Below, piece by piece: positions 1-8,413 of a stretch of DNA of 32,338 nt (the stretch's first letter is position 1; each line of letters begins with the position of its first letter). Where the stretch lies: the NCBI GenBank assembly GCA_938085045.1, contig CALKGI010000234.1:1-32338 (forward strand). The letters run 5' to 3'. The stretch is from an uncultured Alteromonadaceae bacterium. Its GTDB lineage: Bacteria > Pseudomonadota > Gammaproteobacteria > Enterobacterales > Alteromonadaceae. The notes beneath the pieces were generated by a model. It was not told the DNA's origin. It saw only the letters and a list, made by a program, of their open reading frames with translations, and searched no databases. The translations under genes and the position numbers were made by a program.

Positions 1-785
1 AGTGCTAAAAATGCTTGTCCATCGGCTAGGGTATGATAATTCTCTGGGGTCACACCGGGCTGTGAGGCCACATAAACGTTGTAACGTAGGTAGTTGTTGA
101 GCGGGTTCCAGCCCAAAGTGATGGTGTTGCTTTGCCGGGTGGCGTTGATGCCAGTAATTGGCGTGACGTGCCAGTTAAAATCAACTGTACTAACAGTGAC
201 TAGGTTATCGGGATTATCGCCCACCCAAAGTTCTAATCGTTGATTGCCAGAGGTGACGCCATGGTCAAGCGGATTGATGCCAGTGACGGTTACATGGAAA
301 TCTGTGCCACAGTTGCTGGTACATAAAGTCTCGACTTTGGTGGTACCAGTAAAACCATAATAAACACCTTTTATTCCGTCAGGATCGGACAAATCGACGG
401 AAATGGTCATATTGCCAACCAAGTTCTGGTCTGGTAATGGCAATCTAAACGTGCCACTTGCATTAGCAAAAGAGGCCGTTTGGACCTGACCGGGATTATA
501 TACGGCACCTGCTGAGCGCTGAATATAATCGAAGTCGATGATTTTTGACGAACCAGTATCTGGAACCGGGGTTGGTTCTGGCGTTGTGGGCGTTGGCGTC
601 GGCTGAGTTTGTGCCGTCGTTTCGCCGCCTGAGCCTCCACCACAAGCAGTTAAAAACGAAGAAACCACCAGAGCCAAAAAGCTGGTTTTAAGTGATTTTC
701 TGTTGTTTTTAATGCGTCTGGTAAAGTATGAGGATACAACCGGAACTGCGATTTTTTTATGAGTAAACACGTTTAGTTTTATCAT
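1..785 (-). CDS. Partial lipoprotein with FN3-like domain (C-terminus outside the window)
   Basis: An open frame runs from an ATG at 785 to the left edge with no stop, giving about 261 residues of an incomplete protein. After a basic N-terminus comes a hydrophobic stretch ending in a lipobox (FLTAC, Cys at about residue 47) followed by GGGSGG, so it is probably an outer-membrane or surface lipoprotein. Next is a Pro/Thr-rich linker (about residues 55-75), a beta-rich domain of unknown type, and near the left edge a segment resembling a fibronectin type III domain (ITLGWNP, YNVYVAS). The signal core starts rather late, so the true start could lie downstream at a non-ATG codon. No enzymatic motif is visible; an adhesion or carbohydrate-binding role is only a guess. 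Confidence 0.75.
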   Translation of the reverse strand, partial: MIKLNVFTHKKIAVPVVSSYFTRRIKNNRKSLKTSFLALVVSSFLTACGGGSGGETTAQTQPTPTPTTPEPTPVPDTGSSKIIDFDYIQRSAGAVYNPGQVQTASFANASGTFRLPLPDQNLVGNMTISVDLSDPDGIKGVYYGFTGTTKVETLCTSNCGTDFHVTVTGINPLDHGVTSGNQRLELWVGDNPDNLVTVSTVDFNWHVTPITGINATRQSNTITLGWNPLNNYLRYNVYVASQPGVTPENYHTLADGQAFLA

Positions 786-978
786 CCTGAATGACTGTTC
801 AAGTACACCTCTTTTTATTATAGGTGATAAGTCTAATTTTGGAAGAAATGTCATAGATTTGAAGCTAAAACAGCGGTTATATTCTTGTTTTTGCCTGACG
901 TAGGTATTTTTTGTGGGCTTGTCACTTTTTGGGTTATTATCAATTACCGTAAAATATTAATATTAATGGACTTTTTAG

Positions 979-1635
979 ATGGCATTGGCAATTTTTGACT
1001 TAGATAACACGCTGTTATCTGGCGACAGTGATTACTTGTTTGGGCAGTTTTTAGTGGAAAAAAAGCTGGTAGACAATGTTGAATATGAGCGTCAGAACAC
1101 GCTTTTTTACCAGCAATATTCTAATCAAACACTTGATATTCATCAATACATTCGTTTTTGTACTAAGCCCCTTAAAGGGCGTGAGCAAAACGAACTTGAT
1201 GCGTTGCATGATGAATTTTATCAGGCAAAAGTGAAACCTATTATTCGACAGCAAGGCGTCGACTGCATAAATCATCACAAAGCAAAAGGCGACCATATTT
1301 TGATTATGACTGCTACTCATGAATATATTAGTCGACCTATTGCTGCCAAATTCAACGTAGATGGCATTTTGGCCACCGATTTGGCATGTGAAAATGGCAA
1401 GATCACCGGAATTATTGCAGGTACGCCTTGTTTTCAACAGGGTAAGGTAATTCGGTTGCAGCAGTGGTTGGCACAAAACCCCGACCATAATTTGGATGAA
1501 AGCTACTTTTACAGCGACAGTATTAATGACTTGCCGCTGCTTGAGGCGGTTAAATATCCGGTGGTTGTGACACCTGATGACAAACTGTTGGCTCACGCTG
1601 AATCTCATGGTTGGCAACGAATCGATTTTTGTTAA
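979..1635 (+). CDS. HAD family (subfamily IB, PSPase-like) phosphatase
   Basis: A 218-residue cytosolic phosphohydrolase of the haloacid dehalogenase superfamily. All four HAD motifs are present: motif I DLDNT (Asp7 nucleophile, Asp9 acid/base), motif II Thr in MTAT (residues 110-113), motif III Lys156 (QQGK) and motif IV YSDSINDLPLL (Asp180, Asp184). Together with the helical cap between residues 15 and 90 this fits the IB/phosphoserine-phosphatase-like group, whose members act on small phosphomonoesters. The substrate cannot be read from sequence. The start ATG has a GGA about 8 nt upstream, in an AT-rich leader. The gene appears monocistronic; a weak terminator-like hairpin follows at about 1703. 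Confidence 0.88.
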   Translation: MALAIFDLDNTLLSGDSDYLFGQFLVEKKLVDNVEYERQNTLFYQQYSNQTLDIHQYIRFCTKPLKGREQNELDALHDEFYQAKVKPIIRQQGVDCINHHKAKGDHILIMTATHEYISRPIAAKFNVDGILATDLACENGKITGIIAGTPCFQQGKVIRLQQWLAQNPDHNLDESYFYSDSINDLPLLEAVKYPVVVTPDDKLLAHAESHGWQRIDFC

Positions 1636-1702
1636 GAGTTGGCTCTCTGTCTTTAAACAAAGGTCTTCAATAAGCGTTGAGTGGTTTAAATCTCAATTAT
1701 GA

Positions 1703-1724
1703 CCTGCCTAGCAGGCACATTTTT
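1703..1724 (+). terminator. Possible weak terminator after the HAD gene
   Basis: CCTGC-cta-GCAGG forms a short GC-rich hairpin followed by CACATTTTT. The stem is only 5 bp and the T-run is short, so this is a weak intrinsic terminator candidate. Confidence 0.35.
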
Positions 1725-1760
1725 GCGCATAAATGAATGAATCAATATTCATAAAAACGT

Positions 1761-1772
1761 TGCATTAATGCA
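1761..1772. promoter_or_regulatory. Perfect 12-bp palindrome upstream of the peroxidase-related gene
   Basis: TGCATTAATGCA is fully self-complementary and ends 3 bp before the -35 hexamer of the promoter at 1776-1803. Its position suggests an operator for a dimeric regulator. Which regulator binds is unknown. Confidence 0.4.
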
Positions 1773-1775
1773 CAG

Positions 1776-1803
1776 TTGACGTTAATCTGCTTGTATATAC
1801 AAT
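1776..1803 (+). promoter_or_regulatory. Sigma70-type promoter for the peroxidase-related gene
   Basis: TTGACG (1776-1781), a 16-nt spacer, then TACAAT (1798-1803): each hexamer matches the sigma70 consensus at five of six positions. The predicted transcript starts near 1810, leaving a leader of about 38 nt to the ATG at 1848. This rules out the upstream TTG at 1776 as a translation start. Confidence 0.65.
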
Positions 1804-1847
1804 GCAAAATAACCATTGAAAATAACAACAATCTTCGAGGAAAAATC

Positions 1848-2453
1848 ATGACTTGGATAAAAACCATTTCTTATCAGCAGGCCACCGGCAAATTAAAAGC
1901 TTTGTATGACAGAGTCAAAGGTCCTGATAACAATGTAGACAACATCATGCTGGCTCACGGCTTGCGCCCTCATACAATGGAAGGGCATATGGCATTGTAT
2001 AAGTACGTGCTGCATCACCCTCGTAATACTATCAAAAAGTGGTTTTTAGAAGCGATTGGTGTATACACAAGTATGCTCAATGAGTGTCATTACTGTGTAG
2101 ATCATCACTATCAAGGGATGGCGCGTTTAGTGGCCGACGAAGCCCGTTCAAAGATTATACGCAATGCGCTTGAGGCCAGAAATCCTATCGATGCCTTTGA
2201 TGCAAAACAAACTGCCGCGCTTGAATATGCGCATAAGCTAACGCTTGATATTGGCAACATGAACAAAGCCGACATTCAAATTATGTTAGACGCAGGGTGG
2301 GATGATGGTGAGGTGTTAGAAATAAATCAAGTGACCGCTTACTTTAACTATGCCAACCGTACGGTGCTGGGTTTGGGCATCAACACACAAGGCGATATCA
2401 TTGGTTTGTCCCCGGGTGACGGGGCTGACATAGATAATTGGAATCACGCCTAA
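1848..2453 (+). CDS. Peroxidase-related enzyme, carboxymuconolactone decarboxylase/AhpD-like
   Basis: A 201-residue cytosolic protein of the 'uncharacterized peroxidase-related enzyme' branch of the CMD/AhpD-like superfamily. The diagnostic motif ECHYCVDHH lies at residues 79-87: Cys80 and Cys83 form the CxxC redox pair and His87 matches the proton-relay histidine of AhpD. The family segment RPHTMEGHMALYK (about residues 40-52) is also present. Members are thought to reduce peroxides through the vicinal cysteines, but physiological substrates are mostly unknown. I chose ATG 1848, preceded by CGAGGAAAAATC, over an in-frame TTG at 1776, because that codon is the -35 box of the promoter. The flanking palindrome suggests regulated, perhaps stress-responsive, expression. 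Confidence 0.88.
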   Translation: MTWIKTISYQQATGKLKALYDRVKGPDNNVDNIMLAHGLRPHTMEGHMALYKYVLHHPRNTIKKWFLEAIGVYTSMLNECHYCVDHHYQGMARLVADEARSKIIRNALEARNPIDAFDAKQTAALEYAHKLTLDIGNMNKADIQIMLDAGWDDGEVLEINQVTAYFNYANRTVLGLGINTQGDIIGLSPGDGADIDNWNHA

Positions 2454-2509
2454 ACCAATCTTGACTATACTTAGCGATATTTACTGTTGCTGACAATTGG
2501 GGGTTTGGC

Positions 2510-2788
2510 ATGGACAATGACTTGGATATTGGTGATATAAACATTGAAGCAGGCGTTGTAAAAGAACAACAAATCATCTCTCAGGATGATTTGGACAGTT
2601 TACTGCATATCAATGATTTCATTGAACGGGATGAAAATGATTCGCTGGTTTGCGAACTTAAACATGCGATATTAGATTCTGGCAAACTCTCTCTTGTTCA
2701 GTGGAAGTCGTTACGGGAGCATCTGCAAGAAATTGAAGATTTAATTCCTCACATTGATTTAATTATTAAACTTAAGAAAGAAAAGTGA
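2510..2788 (+). CDS. Small acidic hypothetical protein (92 aa)
   Basis: I do not recognise this protein. It is strongly acidic in the N-terminal two thirds, with many Asp/Glu and motifs such as SQDDLDSLL. It ends in an amphipathic helix-like stretch and a lysine-rich tail (KLKKEK). There is no signal peptide, membrane segment or cysteine pair, so it should be cytosolic. A G-rich run (TTGGGGG) sits about 8 nt before the ATG as ribosome-binding site. It lies 56 bp after the peroxidase-related gene in the same direction and may be co-transcribed with it. Codon use resembles its neighbours, which supports a real gene. The function is unknown. Confidence 0.6.
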   Translation: MDNDLDIGDINIEAGVVKEQQIISQDDLDSLLHINDFIERDENDSLVCELKHAILDSGKLSLVQWKSLREHLQEIEDLIPHIDLIIKLKKEK

Positions 2789-2861
2789 GTCTTTCGACTG
2801 CGGCTCGCTTGGCCTTTTGATCATACAGACCGAAGGTCGCAAGCGGGTTGGCGGTCAAAGC

Positions 2862-3431
2862 TCAAGAGCGTAAAGCTAAATCAATCAAAAATTCTCCCAT
2901 GCGTTTGGCTCGTTGTCCGGCTTCTAAGTCTCCTTCGACGTGAGCGTTGACGATTGCCCCTTCAATCAACAGGTTAAGCTGTTTGGCCAATTCTAGTGGG
3001 TCTTGTGCACCAGCCTGTTTCGCCAGTACTTCAATGTAATCGCAAATTAGCTTTTTGTGTTCGGCGCACAATACATGGCAAGGGTCTTTTAAATCTGAAA
3101 ATTCAGCCGAAGCATTGATAAACATACAGCCCGAAAAAGTCTCTTCGTGAAACCAATTACCCATTACATCAAAAAGTGCTAGCAGCCGACTTCTGGGTTC
3201 CATTGCCATCCGTTCGGTTTCACGCATCATATTGTTTCTAAACAATTCGTCGCGCTTGCGCAGTACTGCTAAAACCAATTCGTTTTTTGAACGGAAATGA
3301 TTATACAGGGTTTTCTTCGACACCCCTGCCTCAGAGATTATGCGGTCCACTCCAGTGGCGTTGAAACCGTTTTGATAAAACAGTTTTAATGCGTTGTCGA
3401 TTATTTGTTCACGCTTGGATGCGGCAGCCAT
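2862..3431 (-). CDS. TetR/AcrR family transcriptional regulator
   Basis: A 189-residue repressor-type protein. The N-terminal helix-turn-helix is textbook TetR: REQIIDNALKLFYQNGF, then TGVDRIISEAGVSKKTLYNHF, covering about residues 7-50. The C-terminal ligand-binding half carries a GCMFINASAEF segment and looks like the TetR_C group found in LefR/YxaF-like regulators. The ligand is unknown. The gene lies 83 bp downstream of rep on the same strand but has its own leader, which contains a near-palindromic GGTATACC/GGTTTACC site (3459-3478), probably for autoregulation. No efflux pump or typical target gene is adjacent, so the regulon is probably elsewhere, or limited to itself. Confidence 0.9.
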   Translation of the reverse strand: MAAASKREQIIDNALKLFYQNGFNATGVDRIISEAGVSKKTLYNHFRSKNELVLAVLRKRDELFRNNMMRETERMAMEPRSRLLALFDVMGNWFHEETFSGCMFINASAEFSDLKDPCHVLCAEHKKLICDYIEVLAKQAGAQDPLELAKQLNLLIEGAIVNAHVEGDLEAGQRAKRMGEFLIDLALRS

Positions 3432-3458
3432 GGGGAGTCCTTAATGTACAATTTTGAA

Positions 3459-3478
3459 GGTATACCGTTAGGTTTACC
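3459..3478. promoter_or_regulatory. Putative TetR-family operator
   Basis: Two 8-bp blocks, GGTATACC and GGTTTACC, are separated by GTTA. Each block is itself (nearly) palindromic, and the whole 20 bp matches its own reverse complement at 14 positions. The site lies 28 bp upstream of the tetR start codon, where a repressor would block its promoter. Binding by this TetR is inference. Confidence 0.5.
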
Positions 3479-3514
3479 ATAAGTTTGGCGGTTTTGCCAG
3501 TTTTAAGGAGCATC

Positions 3515-5536
3515 CTACCCCTTCTTCTTAGCCAACATCTCGCGTAAACCAGCAACACCTTTGAACCCACTTTGTTGCTTTTGTTCTTTGCTTTGTACTT
3601 TCTTTTTAACTTCCCATTCCAAATCGTCTTGGGGCAGCTCATGCAAAAAACGTGAAGGCTCGGGCCTAACAACTTCACCGTATTGACGACGCTCTTTGGT
3701 CAAAGTAAACGTTAACTCACGCTGTGCCCGGGTGATGCCTACATAGGCCAGACGGCGCTCTTCATCGACATTGTCATCTTCAATGCTCATCGCGTGGGGT
3801 AAAAAGCCTTCTTCCATGCCGACCATATAAACAAATGGAAATTCGAGTCCTTTGGATGAGTGCAATGTCATTAACTGCACCTGATCGGCTTCTTCTTCCT
3901 CTTCATTACGTTCCATCATGTCGCGCAAAGTCAATTTGCTGACCACTTCGGGTAGAGTCATTGGGTCATTGTCGTCGTTGCCTGCGAGCATTTCGGTTAT
4001 CCACTTAAACAACTGGCTGACGTTTTTCATGCGCATTTCAGCTGCTTTGGGGCTGGGGCTAGATTCGTACAACCAATCTTCGTAATTCATTTGCCTGACA
4101 AAGTCGCGAATGGTGGCAACAGGATCGCCACGCTCGGCGTTATCGGCGGTTTCTACTATCCAGCGGCCGAAGTGCTGCACGTTTTGCAAACGCTGACCAG
4201 ACAAATGCGCCGCCAAACCTTGTTCGAGTGACGCTTCAAACATGCTGATATGCAATTCGTTGGCATAAGTGCCGACTTTTTCCAAAGTGGCAGGGCCGAG
4301 TTCTCGGCGTGGCACGTTAACGATACGCAAATAGGCATTGTCGTCATCGGGGTTCACCAGCAGACGCAGGTAAGCCATGATGTCTTTGATTTCTGAGCGA
4401 GCAAAGAACGATTGACCACCACTTATCTTGTACGGAATTCTGTTGGTCATTAATGACTTTTCAAATACCCTAGATTGAAAGTTGCCGCGATAAAGAATGG
4501 CGTAATCGCCGTAATTGGTGCGATTTTGAAAGCGGTGACTGATAAGTTCAGCTGTCACTCGTTCGGCCTCGTTATCTTCATCTTTAGTCGACAACACCTT
4601 TAGCGGTAGGCCATAAGCCAGTTCGCTGAACAGCCTTTTGTCGTATACGTGAGGGTTGTTGGCGATCAAAATATTGGCTGATTTAAGAATTCGTTGACTT
4701 GAGCGATAATTTTGCTCCAATTTTATCAATTTCAACCCTGGAAAATCTTCTTTGAGCAATACCAAGTTTTGTGGTTTGGCCCCACGCCATGAATAAATGG
4801 ATTGGTCATCGTCGCCAACCACGGTAAACCTTGAGCGCATACCAACGAGCAGTTTTACCAGCAAATATTGACTAGTATTGGTGTCTTGGTATTCATCAAC
4901 TAGTAAGTAGCGAATTTTGTTCTGCCAGCGTTCACGTACTTCTTGGTTGTTTTGAAAAAGTAGGGTTGGGGTCAGTATTAAGTCATCAAAATCAAAAGCA
5001 TTGTAAGCGCGAAGATTACGCTGATAGTTTTCGTAGCATTGGGCAAACAATCTTTGTTGCCCGTCTTGGGCATGTTGCATCGCTTGGGGCGGCAATATTA
5101 AATCGTTTTTCCAGTTTGAAATCGCGGTTTTGAGCGAGCCTAGCAAGTCTTTATCGCCGTCTAGCTCTTTTTCGGTTAATTCTTTAAGCAATGCCGAGGT
5201 ATCTTGATCATCAAGTAAAGAGAAATTGGGTTTGTAACCCAATATTTTGATTTCTTTTTTGATGATGTTCAGCCCAAGAGTATGAAACGTCGAAACGGTT
5301 AAACCTTTGGCTTCTTGTTTGTTGAGGGTCTGAAGAACCCGCTCTTTCATTTCTTTTGCAGCTTTGTTGGTAAAGGTCAGTGCGGCGATATTGCGGGCAC
5401 TGTATTGGCAGTTTTGTACCAAGTGAGCAATTTTATTGGTGATCACGCGGGTTTTGCCACTGCCCGCGCCTGCGAGTACCAGACAGGGGCCACTGATATA
5501 GTGGACGGCTTCGTTTTGACCAGGATTGAGCTTCAT
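3515..5536 (-). CDS. rep: ATP-dependent DNA helicase Rep
   Basis: A 673-residue superfamily 1A 3'-5' DNA helicase, the same length as E. coli Rep. In order it shows the Q-motif region LNPGQNEAV, Walker A GAGSGKT (residues 23-29), motif Ia [10 protein letters not shown], Walker B DEYQDTN (about residue 215), motif [16 protein letters not shown], motif IV QNYRSS, motif [13 protein letters not shown] and motif [15 protein letters not shown]. Rep restarts or clears stalled replication forks and strips proteins from DNA. UvrD is the main alternative, but length and the [15 protein letters not shown] start favour Rep. The C-terminal tail is lysine/glutamine-rich. The gene is divergent from ubiK, with 100 bp between start codons. 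Confidence 0.95.
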   Translation of the reverse strand: MKLNPGQNEAVHYISGPCLVLAGAGSGKTRVITNKIAHLVQNCQYSARNIAALTFTNKAAKEMKERVLQTLNKQEAKGLTVSTFHTLGLNIIKKEIKILGYKPNFSLLDDQDTSALLKELTEKELDGDKDLLGSLKTAISNWKNDLILPPQAMQHAQDGQQRLFAQCYENYQRNLRAYNAFDFDDLILTPTLLFQNNQEVRERWQNKIRYLLVDEYQDTNTSQYLLVKLLVGMRSRFTVVGDDDQSIYSWRGAKPQNLVLLKEDFPGLKLIKLEQNYRSSQRILKSANILIANNPHVYDKRLFSELAYGLPLKVLSTKDEDNEAERVTAELISHRFQNRTNYGDYAILYRGNFQSRVFEKSLMTNRIPYKISGGQSFFARSEIKDIMAYLRLLVNPDDDNAYLRIVNVPRRELGPATLEKVGTYANELHISMFEASLEQGLAAHLSGQRLQNVQHFGRWIVETADNAERGDPVATIRDFVRQMNYEDWLYESSPSPKAAEMRMKNVSQLFKWITEMLAGNDDNDPMTLPEVVSKLTLRDMMERNEEEEEADQVQLMTLHSSKGLEFPFVYMVGMEEGFLPHAMSIEDDNVDEERRLAYVGITRAQRELTFTLTKERRQYGEVVRPEPSRFLHELPQDDLEWEVKKKVQSKEQKQQSGFKGVAGLREMLAKKKG

Positions 5537-5636
5537 TGAGTAGGGCGAAAATCACGATAATAGAATAAAGTGGGGATTCTACCTCAACTGCGTCTTAAAA
5601 TTTAGTTACAATGAACAAAAATTTGGAGAAGCAAAC

Positions 5637-5945
5637 ATGATAAACCCGAAAAAACTCGAAGAGATAGCCAAACAAATTGCCGACTCGGTCCCATCAGGCG
5701 TGAAAAATTTCGCCGAAGAAATTGAAACTAAAACTAAGCAGGTATTACAGCGTAAACTGTCGAACATGGACTTTGTCTCTAGAGATGAATTTGACGTACA
5801 AACCCAAGTACTGCAACGTACTCGTGAAAAGCTTGAAGACTTAGAGAAAAAAGTGGCTCTGATGATGGCTGAAGGGGAGGCCATTGAACCTGAAAAAACA
5901 GCTGAAAGCGAAGACGAAGTAGACCATAAAGACGTGGCACAATAG
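5637..5945 (+). CDS. ubiK: Ubiquinone biosynthesis accessory factor UbiK (YqiC/BMFP family)
   Basis: A 102-residue protein of the BMFP/YqiC family. It begins INPKKLEEIAKQIADSVPSGVK, and the C-terminal half (about residues 45-80: EFDVQTQVLQRTREKLEDLEKKV) is a heptad-like coiled coil, as in the trimerising UbiK. An acidic tail follows. Known UbiK binds UbiJ and helps aerobic ubiquinone synthesis in a soluble, lipid-associated complex. A clear GGAGA ribosome site lies upstream of the ATG. It is alone in its direction; a TACAAT -10-like hexamer lies at 5607-5612, without a convincing -35 box. Confidence 0.9.
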   Translation: MINPKKLEEIAKQIADSVPSGVKNFAEEIETKTKQVLQRKLSNMDFVSRDEFDVQTQVLQRTREKLEDLEKKVALMMAEGEAIEPEKTAESEDEVDHKDVAQ

Positions 5946-5964
5946 ATCTTTTACATTGTTATTT

Positions 5965-5986
5965 TCCCACCTGACAATGGGTGGGA
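5965..5986 (+). terminator. Hairpin after ubiK
   Basis: TCCCACC (5965-5971) pairs perfectly with GGTGGGA (5980-5986) around an 8-nt loop, 20 nt after the ubiK stop. There is no T-run downstream on this strand, so it may act as a 3' stabiliser or weak terminator. Confidence 0.4.
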
Positions 5987-6285
5987 GCCTTGCGTTATTG
6001 GCTTAGGTTGTTTGCTGTAATATTTGCGCGGGGAAACGGAGTGTGAATAGCAGCAACGCTGGAAACACAACGCATATGTTTCCAGTGAGCCACTATCTTT
6101 GTTGGATACATCAAGACCCTTGTCTCCACTCAATGATCATGACGGCGATGCCGCTTTCGCAACGTACTCGCATTGTTAGTTTTCACTGCTAGGGCCGAAC
6201 TATCAAGCCCAACGGTACGACTGATACAGAATTGATACAAATGTCCCTCTTGAATCTCACTGTGATAGTTTTTGACCGTAAAAGC
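5987..6285. other. Gene-free stretch between ubiK and the two-component system
   Basis: No convincing coding region is seen here on either strand; open frames lack plausible starts or recognisable composition. The one structural feature is a perfect 9-bp inverted repeat, CTGGAAACA (6059-6067) and TGTTTCCAG (6077-6085), with a 9-nt loop and no T-run. The stretch could be decayed coding DNA or a long regulatory leader. No homology was recognised. Confidence 0.4.
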
Positions 6286-6314
6286 TTGCCGTATCTGATT
6301 GGGTGAAATACAAT
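6286..6314 (+). promoter_or_regulatory. Candidate sigma70 promoter for the response regulator-kinase operon
   Basis: TTGCCG (6286-6291), a 17-nt spacer, then TACAAT (6309-6314). The -10 box matches five of six consensus positions, the -35 box four of six. The implied leader to the ATG at 6397 is about 75 nt. Confidence 0.45.
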
Positions 6315-6396
6315 TGCCAATTTTGAAACATGAGTTGCTGCAAAGTCTAATTCAGTTTTGCATATACCTATTCGCTTTTGGAGTTGTAACCTGTGT

Positions 6397-7110
6397 ATGG
6401 TCCCCATTAAAACGGCAAAAACCCCTGTTTTGATCATTGATGACGATGATCAGATTGCCTTGGTACTCAGTGAATACCTTGGAAAGTTTGATTTTTCGCT
6501 ACAGGCTTGCCAGCACCCTGAACAAGGCATGAAAATGTTGGCGCAAGGTCGCCATGATTTATTGTTACTTGATGTGATGCTACCGGGTATGAGCGGATTG
6601 CAAGTGTGCAAGTTAATACGACAATCGAGTGATATACCTATCATTATGTTGACCGCCAAAGGCGATGTAAACGACAAGGTGATGGGATTTGAATATGGTG
6701 CAGATGATTATCTGGCCAAACCATTTGAACCTAGAGAGTTGATTGCCCGAATGCAACGTTTGTTGCAGCGCCGCGACAAAATACCACAGCCTAAACCAAA
6801 CGAGTCGGAGTTGGGTTTTTTAATCAACAAAGAAAAACGACAACTATTAATCAACAACCAAACCGTCGACTTGACCACCATTGAATTTGATATTCTGTTT
6901 CTGCTGTCGGGTAATCCGGGCAAGGTGTATGACCGCAACAAGATTTTGCAATACGTCAAAGGACTCAATGAGGGCGTGATGTTGCAAACTCGGTCAATTG
7001 ATAATTCTGTCAGCCGATTACGACGAAAACTAAGCATGGCAGGCGATGAGCAACAACTGATCCGTACGGTGTGGGGTCAAGGTTACAGTTTTACCGGTCA
7101 ATCAAAGTGA
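6397..7110 (+). CDS. OmpR/PhoB-family response regulator
   Basis: A 237-residue DNA-binding response regulator. The receiver domain (about residues 10-125) has the acidic cluster IIDDDD, phosphoacceptor Asp59 (LLLLDVMLPGMSG), Thr86 (MLTAKGD) and Lys108 (YLAKPF). The C-terminal winged helix has the usual features (LTTIEFDILFLL, RSIDNSVSRLRRKL, IRTVWGQGYSF). I chose ATG 6397 because residues upstream of it look unlike a receiver N-terminus; the GGAG is rather far (about 13 nt), so the start is not certain. The stop codon overlaps the GTG start of the kinase gene, so the two form a translationally coupled pair. It resembles RstA/CpxR-type regulators; its signal and targets are unknown. Confidence 0.9.
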   Translation: MVPIKTAKTPVLIIDDDDQIALVLSEYLGKFDFSLQACQHPEQGMKMLAQGRHDLLLLDVMLPGMSGLQVCKLIRQSSDIPIIMLTAKGDVNDKVMGFEYGADDYLAKPFEPRELIARMQRLLQRRDKIPQPKPNESELGFLINKEKRQLLINNQTVDLTTIEFDILFLLSGNPGKVYDRNKILQYVKGLNEGVMLQTRSIDNSVSRLRRKLSMAGDEQQLIRTVWGQGYSFTGQSK

Positions 7111-8408
7111 AAACCCTGCTGCTAAGAGTCTGGTATTCCATCACAGCACGTTTAGTTGTGTTGTTTTTATTAGTGGGTGGCTGCGGATTCATTTTATTTT
7201 TAACCCTGTTCAGACTCTACAGTGATACGCAAAAAGCACCGCTGTCCTATCCTTTGCCTTATATGAATTTCCTCACCGAACAGCTGCCAATCTCTCCTAG
7301 TCCGAAACAAATCAGTCGCTTAATGAATACAACTATTTATGCACTAAGAGTGCAGGGGGCAGGTCAGACTGAAGTTGCCATCCCAGTTTTTGAGCAACTG
7401 ACGTTAGAGAAAAAGTTGAGCCAAACCGAGGCATATTATCACTCTAAAAGTGACTCAAGGTACTTGGTGATCAGCCGAGCAGGACGTCAGTATATTTTTG
7501 GTTATCGTTTTAAAGGGCAAGAAGACAATGCCTACGGGTTGGTGGTTTTGCTCATCCCATTGATGGCTATATTGTTGTTGATGCTAGGGTACTTTATTGC
7601 CGGGCGGTTTTTTATCCCAATCAATTGGATTCGAAAAGGGGCTGTACGCATTGGTGAGGGAGATTTGAGTTATCGTATTCCTTATCAAAGGAAAGACGAA
7701 TTGGGCCAGTTGGTGGCGATTGTTAATCAGATGGCAGAAGATTTGGAGCGCATTTTTGACTCCAAACGCCAATTACTGTTGGCTATCAGCCATGAATTGC
7801 GAAGCCCAATTACGAGGATGAAACTCAATGTCGCTTTATTGGATGAAACGCCGATGAGCCATAGGCTTAATAGTGACATTGATGAAATGCATGATATCGT
7901 CGAAGGATTGCTCGACAGTGAACGTTTACAGGGCAAACACACGGCACTAGATAAGGTTGAAGTTGATGCCGCGGGCCTAATTGCTGACATAGTTGGCGAG
8001 TATGATGAGTCAGATTGTGTGTTTTTCCAAGCCCAAGTAGATACGCTGCCGATGGTGCTGGATATTTCAAAAATAAAGTTTTTGGTGCGAAATCTTGTTA
8101 GTAATGCGCTTAAGTATACCTGGGATAAAGACCGCAATATTCATATCAAATTAGAAAAAACTGAAAATCACATTACCCTCAGCGTGGCCGATAATGGCTG
8201 CGGTATAGACGAGGAGCACCTCGACCACGTTTTTTCTCCATTTTACCGAGCCGACGACAGTCGAGGCAGACTAACAGGCGGTGTTGGCCTTGGCTTGTAT
8301 CTTTGCTTATTGATTGCCAAAGCCCATGGGGGAGATATCACCGTGCGCAGCATACCCGACTCTGGGAGTTGCTTTTGTGTGAGTCTACCTTTGGCTGATG
8401 GCACATGA
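7107..8408 (+). CDS. Membrane sensor histidine kinase (HAMP, HisKA, HATPase_c)
   Basis: A 433-residue inner-membrane kinase, partner of the upstream regulator. TM1 is at about residues 14-35, followed by a roughly 105-residue periplasmic sensor region with no recognised domain. TM2 is at about 143-167, HAMP at about 168-220, and HisKA has phosphoacceptor His229 (AISHELRSPITRMKLN). HATPase has the N box NLVSNALKYT, G1 VADNGCGID, F box FSPFYRAD and G2 GGVGLGLYL. The dimerisation sequence is like RstB/CpxA. I use the GTG at 7107 because it overlaps the upstream stop (GTGA), typical of coupling; a longer start at 7071 would lie well inside the regulator gene. The gene ends 5 bp from the convergent EamA gene. 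Confidence 0.9.
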   Translation: MKTLLLRVWYSITARLVVLFLLVGGCGFILFLTLFRLYSDTQKAPLSYPLPYMNFLTEQLPISPSPKQISRLMNTTIYALRVQGAGQTEVAIPVFEQLTLEKKLSQTEAYYHSKSDSRYLVISRAGRQYIFGYRFKGQEDNAYGLVVLLIPLMAILLLMLGYFIAGRFFIPINWIRKGAVRIGEGDLSYRIPYQRKDELGQLVAIVNQMAEDLERIFDSKRQLLLAISHELRSPITRMKLNVALLDETPMSHRLNSDIDEMHDIVEGLLDSERLQGKHTALDKVEVDAAGLIADIVGEYDESDCVFFQAQVDTLPMVLDISKIKFLVRNLVSNALKYTWDKDRNIHIKLEKTENHITLSVADNGCGIDEEHLDHVFSPFYRADDSRGRLTGGVGLGLYLCLLIAKAHGGDITVRSIPDSGSCFCVSLPLADGT

Positions 8409-8413
8409 TGATG

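Noticed and set aside
1776-1847. N-terminal extension of the peroxidase-related protein from a TTG at 1776
   Set aside because: That codon is the -35 hexamer of a good promoter, and the family N-terminus plus ribosome site fit ATG 1848.
2789-2861. Terminator between the small acidic ORFan and tetR
   Set aside because: Only short interrupted repeats (GACC-gaa-GGTC, CGCTTG/CAAGCG) with no T-run; too weak to call.
5951-6437. Open frames on the minus strand between ubiK and the response regulator
   Set aside because: Short, no ribosome sites, no recognisable composition; an idea that they are a transposase remnant could not be supported by any motif.
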